In this document: piece by piece, positions 8,042 through 14,939 of the stretch
Position numbering within the stretch: position 1 is the stretch's first letter
How the letters are laid out: every line of letters starts with the position of its first letter
From: QNFN01 sp033722135
GTDB taxonomy: Bacteria > Pseudomonadota > Gammaproteobacteria > QNFN01
Reading direction: 5' to 3'
Length of the DNA stretch: 43,982 nucleotides
NCBI GenBank assembly: GCA_033722135.1
Contig: JAWVZO010000002.1
Span: forward strand, 1-43,982
The notes under the pieces: generated by a model
Told to the model about the DNA's origin: nothing
The model's database searches: none
Seen by the model: the letters and a program-made list of their open reading frames with translations, nothing else
Translations under genes and position numbers: made by a program

Positions 8042-9004
8042 TCAGACCGCGGCGTCGGCCCCGAGTTCGTCGAGCACCGAGCGCAGCGCAGCGGGCAGCG
8101 GCGCCTCGACCTCGAGGCGTTCGCCGCCGGGCCGCTCCAGCACCAGGGCGGCTGCGTGGAGGAACAGGCGGCGCAGCCCGAGTTCGCGCAGGTCGCGGTT
8201 GAACTGCGGATCGCCGTACTTCGTGTCGCCGGCGATCGGGTGGCCCACGGCCGCCGCGTGGACGCGGATCTGGTGGGTCCGGCCGCTCGCCGGGCGCGCC
8301 TGCAGCAGGCTGGCCGTGGAATAGACCTCGACCGGCGTGAAGGCGGTCCTTGCCGGCTGTCCGTCCGCCGCGACGCGGACCACCCGTTCGCCGCCCCGCA
8401 GCCGGTCACGCGCGAGCGCCAGCTCGACGCGGCGCCCGCCCCCGCGCCAGGCGCCCCGGACGAGCAGCAGGTAGCGCTTGTCCACCGCGTGGTCGCGTAG
8501 CCGGGCGTGCAGGTCGCGCAGCACGCTGCGCTTCTTCGCGACCATCATGCACCCCGAGGTCTCGCGGTCGAGCCGGTGCACCAGTTCCAGGAAAGGGGCA
8601 TCCGGCCGCGCGGCGCGCAGCGCCTCGATCGCGCCGAGGGCGATGCCGCTCCCGCCGTGGGCGGCCACGCCACTGGGCTTGTCGAGGACCAGCAGACCGT
8701 CGTCCTCGTAGAGGATCGCCGCCTCGAGCCGTCCCGGCAGCGCCGAGCGGGCTGGCGTCTGCGGGGTCGCGGCGAGCGTCACCGGCGGGATGCGCACCGC
8801 GTCGCCGGCCCGCAGCCGGTACGCCGCCGAGACCCGGCCGCGGTTCACCCGAACCTCGCCCCGTCGCAGGATCCGGTAGACCCGGCTCCTGGGGACACCC
8901 TTGAGGCGCGCGATGAGGTAGTTGTCGATGCGCTGCCCGGCCTGGTCCGGACCGATCTCGACGACCCGCACCTCGGCCCGCGTTCCTGGAGTTCCGGCAA
9001 CCAT
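8042..9004 (-). CDS. rluC: 23S rRNA pseudouridine synthase RluC
   Basis: The 320-residue RNA-modifying enzyme isomerises uridines 955, 2504 and 2580 (E. coli numbering) of 23S rRNA. It has an N-terminal S4 RNA-binding domain (about 18-80: GQRIDNYLIARLKGVPRSRVYRILRRGEVRVN). The RluA-type catalytic domain follows, with the conserved Asp in ELVHRLDRETSG and the KRYLLLV, GRTHQIRVHAAAVGHPIAGD and LFLHAA motifs. Length matches E. coli RluC (319). The frame stays open upstream but MVAG at 9004 gives the expected N-terminus. It is divergent from rne, the classic arrangement, and heads the rluC-HAD-sppA operon. A TATGAT hexamer ends seven bases before the ATG, so the mRNA may be nearly leaderless. Confidence 0.95.
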   Translation of the reverse strand: MVAGTPGTRAEVRVVEIGPDQAGQRIDNYLIARLKGVPRSRVYRILRRGEVRVNRGRVSAAYRLRAGDAVRIPPVTLAATPQTPARSALPGRLEAAILYEDDGLLVLDKPSGVAAHGGSGIALGAIEALRAARPDAPFLELVHRLDRETSGCMMVAKKRSVLRDLHARLRDHAVDKRYLLLVRGAWRGGGRRVELALARDRLRGGERVVRVAADGQPARTAFTPVEVYSTASLLQARPASGRTHQIRVHAAAVGHPIAGDTKYGDPQFNRDLRELGLRRLFLHAAALVLERPGGERLEVEAPLPAALRSVLDELGADAAV

Positions 9005-9010
9005 CGGGCC

Positions 9011-9016
9011 ATCATA
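9011..9016 (-). promoter_or_regulatory. Candidate -10 box of rluC
   Basis: The minus strand reads TATGAT (five of six) followed by GGCCCG and then the rluC ATG. A start site 6-7 bases downstream would fall on the ATG itself. No -35 match is visible at 16-18 bases. Either the mRNA is leaderless or this is a chance match and the real promoter lies further up in the rne/rluC spacer. Confidence 0.3.
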
Positions 9017-9034
9017 GCAACTCGATCGACGGAA

Positions 9035-9064
9035 TTGCCGTATCGCCTTCCCGGCTGATATATT
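9035..9064 (+). promoter_or_regulatory. Candidate sigma70 promoter of rne
   Basis: TTGCCG at 9035-9040 and TATATT at 9059-9064 are separated by 18 bases and lie in the most AT-rich part of the rluC-rne spacer. Transcription from it would give an rne leader of about 545 bases, longer than the 361-base leader of E. coli rne but in keeping with the autoregulated leader design. The match is reasonable but not perfect, and other start sites nearer the gene are possible. Confidence 0.45.
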
Positions 9065-9616
9065 CGGTTGGCTGAATTGATTCCCGATCGCGGCAAGGTG
9101 CCGTGACCGGGCCCGTTTCTCAGGCGGCCGCTCCAGACCGGGCGGCCATCGGACAGCATGGCCAGCGGGCCAGTCCACCGCCGTCACGAAGGCGGCACAG
9201 GCCCTCCGCCAGCGCGCCGCAGCGATGCCACAGGCTTGCTGCCCAGGGCGCACGCGGCTGGCCAAGCCCTGGGCCACATCGTCGCTCGGCCCCATTTACA
9301 AGAGCGACGACATTGCAGTTTGCAACCCCGGAACAGGCGCCAAGCGGCCGAACCGGGGCCTATGATCGACGCGGTCGCGTCCCGAGGACGCGGCCCAAGC
9401 GGGTCCGGCCGTGGCCTCCCGACGTCGAACCGGTCTGCGCAGGTCCCCGCCGCCTGGCGAACTCCCGTCCCGGTGCACACGGGCAGATGGAGATCCCGAC
9501 CGTGCCGTCAACATGCCGACACGTCTCGACGGCTCCCAACACGTGCGTGTTCGTCACGCGGTGTGTGCCCGGGATGCGACGCCCTTCGCCGCGGGTTGCC
9601 AGGCGAGATACCAACC
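9065..9616 (+). promoter_or_regulatory. Long rne 5' leader, no protein gene
   Basis: The spacer between rluC (9004) and rne (9617) is 612 bases, the longest gene-free stretch in the window. Open frames cross it on both strands but none has a good start or family resemblance. It contains foldable elements: a 10-base-pair stem at 9373-9382/9386-9395 with a three-base CGA loop (one G-U pair), and a five-base-pair stem at 9538-9542/9547-9551 with a GTGC loop. A TATGAT hexamer lies at 9361-9366. In E. coli the rne leader carries hairpins through which RNase E represses its own mRNA; the same role is inferred here from position and length only. No ribosome-binding site of canonical strength precedes the rne ATG, consistent with translational control. 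Confidence 0.55.
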
Positions 9617-12600
9617 ATGAAACGTATGCTGATCAACGCGACCCAGCAGGAGGAACTGCGGGTCGCCCTGGTCGACGGCCAGCGCCTTTTTGACCTCGAC
9701 ATCGAGACGCCGTCGCGCGAGAAGAAGAAGTCCAACATCTACAAGGGGAAGGTGACCCGGGTCGAGCCGAGCCTCGAGGCCGCGTTCATCGACTACGGCG
9801 CCGACCGCCACGGGTTCCTGCCGCTCAAGGAGATCGCGCGCAGCTGCTTCCGCGAGGGCGCGACCGAGAAGAACGGCAAGCAGAGCATCAAGGAGCTGCT
9901 CGCCGAGGGCCAGGAGCTCGTCGTCCAGGTCGAGAAGGAGGAGCGCGGCAACAAGGGCGCCGCCCTGACCACGTTCATCAGCCTCGCCGGCCGTTACCTC
10001 GTGCTGATGCCGAACAACCCGCGTGCCGGAGGGGTCTCGCGCCGCATCGAGGGCGACGATCGCACCGACCTGCGCGAGGCATTGAGTTCGCTCGAGATCC
10101 CCGAGTCGATGGGCCTGATCGTGCGCACCGCCGGCGTCGGCCGCAGCGCCGAGGAGTTGCAGTGGGACCTCGACTACCTGCTGCACCTGTGGAACGCGAT
10201 CGAGCTCGCGGCCGACGCCAAGAAGGCCCCGTTCCTGATCTTCCAGGACAGCAACCTGACCGTGCGCGCGCTGCGCGACTACATGCGCTCGGACATCGGC
10301 GAGGTCCTGATCGACGACCCTGCGGTCTACCGCCAGGCGCACGACTTCATGCAGCAGGTGATGCCGCACAACGTGCGCAAGGTGAAGTTCTACGAGGACG
10401 AGGTCCCGCTGTTCAGCCGCTACCAGATCGAGAACCAGATCGAGTCCGCGTTCAACCACGAGGTGATCCTACCCTCGGGCGGGACGATCACCATCGACCA
10501 CACCGAGGCGCTGACCGCGATCGACGTCAACTCGGCCCGTGCGACCAAGGGCAGCGACATCGAGGAGACCGCGCTCAACACCAACCTCGAGGCAGCCGAC
10601 GAGGTCGCACGCCAGATGCGCATCCGCGACCTCGGTGGCCTGATCGTGATCGATTTCATCGACATGACGCCGGCCCGCAACCAGCGCGAGGTCGAGAACC
10701 GCCTCAACGAGGCGCTAAAAATGGACCGGGCCAGGATCCAGACCGGGCGCATCTCGCGTTTCGGGCTGCTGGAGATGTCGCGCCAGCGCCTGCGCCCGTC
10801 GCTCGGCGAATCGAGCCAGGTGACCTGCCCGCGCTGCAACGGCCAGGGAACGATCCGCGACGTCGAGTCGCTCTCCCTGTCGATCCTGCGCGTCATCGAG
10901 GAGGAGTCGCTCAAGGAGAACACCGGCCGGGTGCAGGCCCAGCTGCCGGTCGACGTGGCCACCTTCCTGCTCAACGAGAAACGCGACCAGATCATCGCCA
11001 TCGAGGATCGCCAGGAGGTCTCGGTCGTGGTGATCCCGAATCCGAACCTCGAGACGCCCCACTTCCAGATCGAGCGCGTCCGTCGTGCGGACCTGCCGAA
11101 GGACCAGGCGCAGGCGAGCTACGAGATGATCGAGGAGGTCGAGTCCGCGACCACCGCCGACACCCAACCCAAGACCCCGTCGGTCCGCGCCGAGGAGCCG
11201 ATGGTCAAGCACCTCCCGCCCGAGAGGGCCGCACCGCCGAGAGCCGAACCGACACCCCCTCCCGCGCCGCGCCAGCCGGGCCTACTTGCGCGCGTCTGGT
11301 CCAGCCTCTTCGGCAGCGACGCGTCCGAGGAGTCGGACGAGGAGAAGAAGTCGCCGAAATCGCGTGACCGCGCTGCGCCGCGTGACGCGGGACGGCGCGA
11401 CGGCGGCCGGCAGGCCAGGTCGGGAAGCAGGGACGCGCGCTCCGGGGGAGGCCGGAACGGCGGCCGGGGACGGAGCCGTCGCCGCGGCGAAGGACGTCCC
11501 CAGGACGAACCGGCCCAGGGCCGCTCCCAGAAGGCAGGCGGCGAACAGAAGGCGGGCAGCGAGGCGGCGAAGCCCGAACAGGCACCCCCCAGGCAGGAGA
11601 CCGGCAAGGACAAGGCCGCGACCCAGGGTTCCGACGCGGCCCAGGGTTCCGAGGCGGGCCAGGGTTCCGACGCGGGCCAGGGTCGGAGCGGATCGAGCCG
11701 GCGTGGACGACGCGGCGGCCGGCGTCGCCGGCGTGGCGAGGGCGCAACGGGCAACACCGCACAGGGCGAACAGGGGACGGCACGCAACGAGAGCGGCCGC
11801 GATGCGGAGCAACAGGCGTCCGGCACGCCGCAGGAGGCGCGCCCTGACATTTCCCGGGAACCGGCCGGGCGAGGTCGTCGGGAGGAGAACCCGGCAGCCG
11901 CCAAGCCGCCCGCTGCCGCCAATACGTCGGAGAAGCCGCCGGCCGATGGCGCCGAACCGATCCCGGATCGCCCCGCGTCGTCCCGGGACCGCGGTCCCTC
12001 GGCCAGCCCCGCCGCTCCGCCTGCCGGAGAATCGGCGACGACGACGCCCGGACAGAGCTCCAGGACCGCTGGTGACGGGACGCCCGTGGCGCAGAAACCA
12101 ACCGAACCGACGAAGCGCCAGTCACCGCCCGCTGCCGGCGACGGAGCGGCGCCCGCTGCCACCCATCGGACCACTCCACCCGCGTCCGCTCCCGCCGCAT
12201 CCGGCGGCGCCGGGACCCCGTCCGCCGCGAAACCGACCTCCGCCGGGGCACCGGCCGGGGCCACTCCGGCAAGCGCACCCTCTCGACCGGCGGGATCCGA
12301 AGACGCGAAGGTGGATCGCGCCCCCGTGCAGACCGCCACGCCCCCCGCTCCGCGGCCCGGGGCAGACGGGTCGTCGCGCCCGGACCGGGAGACACCGGCC
12401 CTGCAGGGCGAGCTGCCGATGGGCACCACGGTCGCCCGCCCACCTGCGACGGAGAAGCCCCCCGCTCCCGGTTCCGCCGCGTCCGGTACGCCGAGCGGGT
12501 CCCCGCGACCCACGGAGCCGCCGCGTGAGCCGGTGACGGAACCGGCGCCGGCAGGGCAGGCGCCCCGCACGGAGACGCGCAAGGAGGATCGTACCGAGCC

Positions 12601-12652
12601 CCAGACGCGCCGCGTGGAGGCCACGACCGGCACCGACACGAGAGAGGACTGA
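9617..12652 (+). CDS. rne: Ribonuclease E
   Basis: The 1011-residue endoribonuclease starts mRNA decay, matures tRNA and 5S rRNA and scaffolds the RNA degradosome. The start MKRMLINATQQEEL is the E. coli one. The catalytic half (1-530) has the S1 domain, 5' sensor and DNase I-like domain with metal ligands D303 (AIDVNSAR) and D346 (IDFIDMTP). The Zn-link is CPRC (C404, C407). All four residues have the same numbers as in E. coli. QPGLLARVWSSLFG at 553-566 matches the amphipathic membrane-targeting helix. The rest (about 445 residues) is disordered. It has Arg/Gly-rich RNA-binding blocks (about 590-640 and 692-710), a hexapeptide repeat (about 670-690) and a Pro/Ala/Thr-rich tail to the end. 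Partner-binding sites for enolase or PNPase cannot be recognised by eye. Confidence 0.98.
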   Translation: MKRMLINATQQEELRVALVDGQRLFDLDIETPSREKKKSNIYKGKVTRVEPSLEAAFIDYGADRHGFLPLKEIARSCFREGATEKNGKQSIKELLAEGQELVVQVEKEERGNKGAALTTFISLAGRYLVLMPNNPRAGGVSRRIEGDDRTDLREALSSLEIPESMGLIVRTAGVGRSAEELQWDLDYLLHLWNAIELAADAKKAPFLIFQDSNLTVRALRDYMRSDIGEVLIDDPAVYRQAHDFMQQVMPHNVRKVKFYEDEVPLFSRYQIENQIESAFNHEVILPSGGTITIDHTEALTAIDVNSARATKGSDIEETALNTNLEAADEVARQMRIRDLGGLIVIDFIDMTPARNQREVENRLNEALKMDRARIQTGRISRFGLLEMSRQRLRPSLGESSQVTCPRCNGQGTIRDVESLSLSILRVIEEESLKENTGRVQAQLPVDVATFLLNEKRDQIIAIEDRQEVSVVVIPNPNLETPHFQIERVRRADLPKDQAQASYEMIEEVESATTADTQPKTPSVRAEEPMVKHLPPERAAPPRAEPTPPPAPRQPGLLARVWSSLFGSDASEESDEEKKSPKSRDRAAPRDAGRRDGGRQARSGSRDARSGGGRNGGRGRSRRRGEGRPQDEPAQGRSQKAGGEQKAGSEAAKPEQAPPRQETGKDKAATQGSDAAQGSEAGQGSDAGQGRSGSSRRGRRGGRRRRRGEGATGNTAQGEQGTARNESGRDAEQQASGTPQEARPDISREPAGRGRREENPAAAKPPAAANTSEKPPADGAEPIPDRPASSRDRGPSASPAAPPAGESATTTPGQSSRTAGDGTPVAQKPTEPTKRQSPPAAGDGAAPAATHRTTPPASAPAASGGAGTPSAAKPTSAGAPAGATPASAPSRPAGSEDAKVDRAPVQTATPPAPRPGADGSSRPDRETPALQGELPMGTTVARPPATEKPPAPGSAASGTPSGSPRPTEPPREPVTEPAPAGQAPRTETRKEDRTEPQTRRVEATTGTDTRED
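11624..11685 (+). repeat. 18-base tandem repeat inside rne
   Basis: Three full units and a part of a fourth begin at 11624, 11642, 11660 and 11678, each starting CAGGGTTCCGA and differing at one or two positions. The period is a multiple of three, so the repeat encodes QGSDAA, QGSEAG and QGSDAG followed by QG. It lies in the disordered C-terminal tail and is likely to expand or contract by slippage without breaking the frame. Confidence 0.9.
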
Positions 12653-12658
12653 CCGGCG

Positions 12659-13138
12659 CTAGTCGCCCGGCCGGCCCTCGGAGAGCTGCGCCAGTAGCCC
12701 GCGGCCGGCCGCCGTGACCAGGTCGAGGACCTCCTCGAAGCCGCGGCCCCCGCCGTAGTAGGGATCCGGGACGTCCCGGCGGCCGCAATCGGGCGCATAG
12801 TCGAGCAGCCGGGCGAGCTTGTGACGGTGCTCCCCGGGGCAGCGCGCCTCGAGCATCGCAAGGTTCTCGCCGTCCATCGCGAGGATGCGGTCGAACGCGG
12901 CAAAATCGCCGACCTCGACCTGGCGTGCCCGCTGGTCCGACAGGTCGATACCGCGACGCATCGCTGCCTGCTGGGCGCGCGAATCGGGCGGTTCACCGAC
13001 GTGGTAGGCGTGCGTGCCTGCGGAATCGACGTGGTACTCGTCACCGATCCCCTGCTCGTCGAGCAGCTTGCGGAAGACCCCCTCGGCGGTCGGGGAGCGG
13101 CAGATATTGCCCATGCAGACGAAAAGGATACGTGTCAT
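12659..13138 (-). CDS. Low-molecular-weight protein-tyrosine phosphatase
   Basis: The 159-residue cytoplasmic phosphatase has the P-loop CMGNICRS at 8-15 (nucleophile C8, R14) right after the first strand MTRILFV, and the general acid D125 in DVPDPYYGG. HVDSAGTHAYHVGEPPDSRA (36-55) is the other family signature. Bacterial relatives either act on exopolysaccharide tyrosine kinases (Wzb/Etp type) or are stand-alone housekeeping enzymes of the YfkJ/Ptp type. No kinase or polysaccharide gene is nearby, and the WSAGT and DPYY forms fit the stand-alone group. It converges on rne with only six bases between stops, and is divergent from dksA. Confidence 0.93.
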   Translation of the reverse strand: MTRILFVCMGNICRSPTAEGVFRKLLDEQGIGDEYHVDSAGTHAYHVGEPPDSRAQQAAMRRGIDLSDQRARQVEVGDFAAFDRILAMDGENLAMLEARCPGEHRHKLARLLDYAPDCGRRDVPDPYYGGGRGFEEVLDLVTAAGRGLLAQLSEGRPGD

Positions 13139-13208
13139 CGCCGCGTCCTGAAGAACCTCGTTCTAGAATGGAATCGTGTATAGCATGAACGCGGCGGATC
13201 CTGGTTCA

Positions 13209-13237
13209 TTGCGCCCCCCGGGGGATCGTGCTATAGA
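13209..13237 (+). promoter_or_regulatory. Candidate dksA promoter
   Basis: TTGCGC at 13209-13214 and TATAGA at 13232-13237 are exactly 17 bases apart, inside the 139-base gap between the divergent phosphatase gene and dksA. The start site would fall about 35 bases ahead of the dksA ATG. The spacer holds a CCCCC/GGGGG dyad. Confidence 0.5.
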
Positions 13238-13277
13238 TTCGCGCCTTCATTTTCGGGCCAGCCCAACGGAGTGAGAG

Positions 13278-13742
13278 ATGCCTGCGACGAAAAAGCGGAA
13301 ACCGAAGGCCACCGCCGACACGGGGACCACCTGGTTCGAAGGCTTCAAGCCCTACAAGGAGAAGCGGGGCGAGAAGTACATGAACGAGAAGCAACAGGCC
13401 CATTTCCTGGAGATCCTGGCTGCCTGGAAGCGCGAACTGATGGAAGAGGTGGACCGGACCGTCCACCACATGCGTGACGACGCGGCGAACTTCCCGGACC
13501 CCAACGACCGCGCCACCCAGGAGTCGGAGTTCAGCATGGAACTGCGCACCCGCGACCGTGAGCGCAAGCTGATCCGCAAGATCGACGAGGCCGCCCGCCG
13601 CATCGAGACCCACGACTACGGCTACTGCGACTCGTGCGGCGTGGAGATCGGCATCCGCAGGCTCGAGGCCCGGCCGACCGCGACCCTCTGCATCGAGTGC
13701 AAGGAGCTCGACGAGATCCGCGAACGCCAGATGCGCTCCTGA
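13278..13742 (+). CDS. dksA: RNA polymerase-binding transcription factor DksA
   Basis: The 154-residue protein enters the RNA polymerase secondary channel and, with ppGpp, represses rRNA and activates amino-acid promoters. The coiled coil (about 38-112) carries the tip aspartates D74 and D77 in NFPDPNDRA, equal to E. coli D71 and D74. The zinc finger has C117, C120, C138 and C141, so it is the four-cysteine type, not the Cys-poor paralogue. GIRRLEARPTA is the family signature. GGAG just upstream of the ATG (in ACGGAGTGAGAG) is the ribosome-binding site. The order dksA-gluQ-cbrA-cbrB is that of Pseudomonas, and in many gammaproteobacteria dksA and gluQ form one transcript. Confidence 0.98.
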   Translation: MPATKKRKPKATADTGTTWFEGFKPYKEKRGEKYMNEKQQAHFLEILAAWKRELMEEVDRTVHHMRDDAANFPDPNDRATQESEFSMELRTRDRERKLIRKIDEAARRIETHDYGYCDSCGVEIGIRRLEARPTATLCIECKELDEIRERQMRS

Positions 13743-13770
13743 AGTACGGGCCCGTCGACCGGCACACACC

Positions 13771-14715
13771 GTGCCCGAGACCGGATCTCCGCCCGGCACC
13801 GACGACACGCCCGCGCCCTGCGGGCGATTCGCCCCCTCCCCCACCGGGCCCCTCCATTTCGGTTCGCTGGTCTCGGCCGTAGCCAGCCTCCTCCAGGCCC
13901 GGCGCCGGGGCGGACGCTGGCTGGTGCGGATCGAGGACCTCGATCCGCCACGCGAGGTTCCCGGGGCCGCCGACGCGATCCTCGCCGCGCTCGACCACCA
14001 TGGCCTGGCATGGGACGGGCCGGTGCTCTACCAGTCGACCCGCGAAGACGCCTACCTGGATGCGCTCGAGCGACTCGCCGCCGCCGGTCTCACCTACCGC
14101 TGCACCTGCAGCCGCAAGGTGATCGCCCGCGTCGCCGCGGCCGGCATCGCCGGCCCGATCTATCCCGGCACCTGCCGTCGCAAGCCACCTCCCGCGGGGC
14201 GACGGAGCGCCATCAGGCTGCGCGTTCCCGCGGGGATCGTCGCGGTCAGCGACGGGCACTTCGGACGCCTGGAACTCGACGTTGCCGGCGAGATCGGCGA
14301 TTTCGTCCTGCGCCGCGCCGACGGCCTGTTCGCCTACCAGCTCGCCGTGGTCATCGATGACGCGGACCAGGCCGTCAGCGAGGTGGTCCGCGGCTCCGAC
14401 CTGCTCGACCTGACCCCGGCCCAGATCTGCCTGCAGCGCCTTCTAGGGTTCGCCGTGCCCGCCTACCTGCACCACCCCGTCGTCACCGGTCCGGACGGAA
14501 ACAAGCTCAGCAAGCAGACCGGTGCACGCGGCCTCGACGACGGCGACCCGCGCCCGAACCTCGTTGCCGCGCTCGCCTTCCTCGGCCAGGATCCGCCGGA
14601 AGCGCTGCGCGCCGCTTCGCTCGACGAACTGTGGCGATGGGCGATCGCCCGCTGGGATCCCCGCCGCATGCCGGGACGGCGCGATGCCCCCGCGCCGCCG
14701 CGTTACGAAATGTAA
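13771..14715 (+). CDS. gluQ: Glutamyl-Q tRNA(Asp) synthetase
   Basis: The 314-residue enzyme attaches glutamate to queuosine in the anticodon loop of tRNA-Asp. It is a truncated GluRS: the Rossmann catalytic domain is present but the anticodon-binding domain is absent. Seen in order are PTGPLHFGS (24-32, HIGH equivalent), RIEDLDPPR, the zinc ligands C111, C113, Y131 and C135, the DDADQAVSEVVRGSDLL segment, and GNKLSKQ (KMSKS equivalent). The GTG start at 13771 lies 28 bases after dksA and has no strong ribosome-binding site, so translation may depend on the dksA transcript. It ends in a hairpin-forming sequence just ahead of the next gene. The tRNA-Asp(GUC) substrate gene is also in this window at 42.2 kb. 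Confidence 0.96.
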   Translation: MPETGSPPGTDDTPAPCGRFAPSPTGPLHFGSLVSAVASLLQARRRGGRWLVRIEDLDPPREVPGAADAILAALDHHGLAWDGPVLYQSTREDAYLDALERLAAAGLTYRCTCSRKVIARVAAAGIAGPIYPGTCRRKPPPAGRRSAIRLRVPAGIVAVSDGHFGRLELDVAGEIGDFVLRRADGLFAYQLAVVIDDADQAVSEVVRGSDLLDLTPAQICLQRLLGFAVPAYLHHPVVTGPDGNKLSKQTGARGLDDGDPRPNLVAALAFLGQDPPEALRAASLDELWRWAIARWDPRRMPGRRDAPAPPRYEM

Positions 14716-14718
14716 CGC
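14700..14718. other. Perfect 7-base-pair inverted repeat at the gluQ/cbrX junction
   Basis: GCGTTAC and GTAACGC flank a five-base GAAAT centre. The repeat contains the gluQ stop codon and ends 20 bases before the small ORF that leads into cbrA. There is no T-run after it, so it is not a normal terminator. A regulator-binding dyad or an RNA hairpin acting as an attenuator or stabiliser are the options. A TAGGCT hexamer follows at 14726-14731, seven bases before the ATG, so a promoter could overlap. Confidence 0.6.
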
Positions 14719-14738
14719 CTTCTGGTAGGCTTGCGCCC

Positions 14739-14939
14739 ATGCGCGTGCCCACGGACAAAAGCAGGCAATCGGACCTGGTCATCCTGCTGTTCCTGTTCGC
14801 GCTGTTCCTGATGCTGCCGCCCTTCGTCACCTGGTGGGCCACGGCGCGGCTCGCCTGGTATACCCCCTACCTGATCTGGGGCCTGGTGATCCTGCTCGCC
14901 GCCTGGCTGCAGATGCGCGGGGCGAAACATGACCTTTGA
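14739..14939 (+). CDS. Small two-helix membrane protein, CbrX-like
   Basis: The 66-residue protein has a short basic N-terminus (RVPTDKSRQ), two membrane helices (about 13-31 and 40-57, joined by WWATARLAWY) and a cytoplasmic tail. The gene overlaps the start of the CbrA-like kinase by 11 bases, which strongly suggests translational coupling. In Pseudomonas a small ORF of the same kind (cbrX) sits in front of cbrA and couples to its translation; the same position, size and topology are seen here. Similar small membrane proteins also precede sodium symporters. The frame is open upstream into gluQ, but the ATG at 14739 lies just past the gluQ stop. Confidence 0.8.
   Translation: MRVPTDKSRQSDLVILLFLFALFLMLPPFVTWWATARLAWYTPYLIWGLVILLAAWLQMRGAKHDL

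Noticed and set aside
9158..9616. N-terminal extension of RNase E by 153 codons
   Set aside because: The E. coli start MKRMLINATQQ is at 9617 and the extension is Arg/Pro-rich without similarity; it is leader sequence.
11624..11685. Tandem 18-base units considered as a small CRISPR or minisatellite
   Set aside because: No spacers between the units, period is a multiple of three, and it is in phase inside rne.
11119..13044. 641-codon minus-strand open frame across rne and the phosphatase gene
   Set aside because: Composition is Ala/Arg/Pro/Ser-rich with no family motif; it is the antisense shadow of RNase E in a GC-rich genome.
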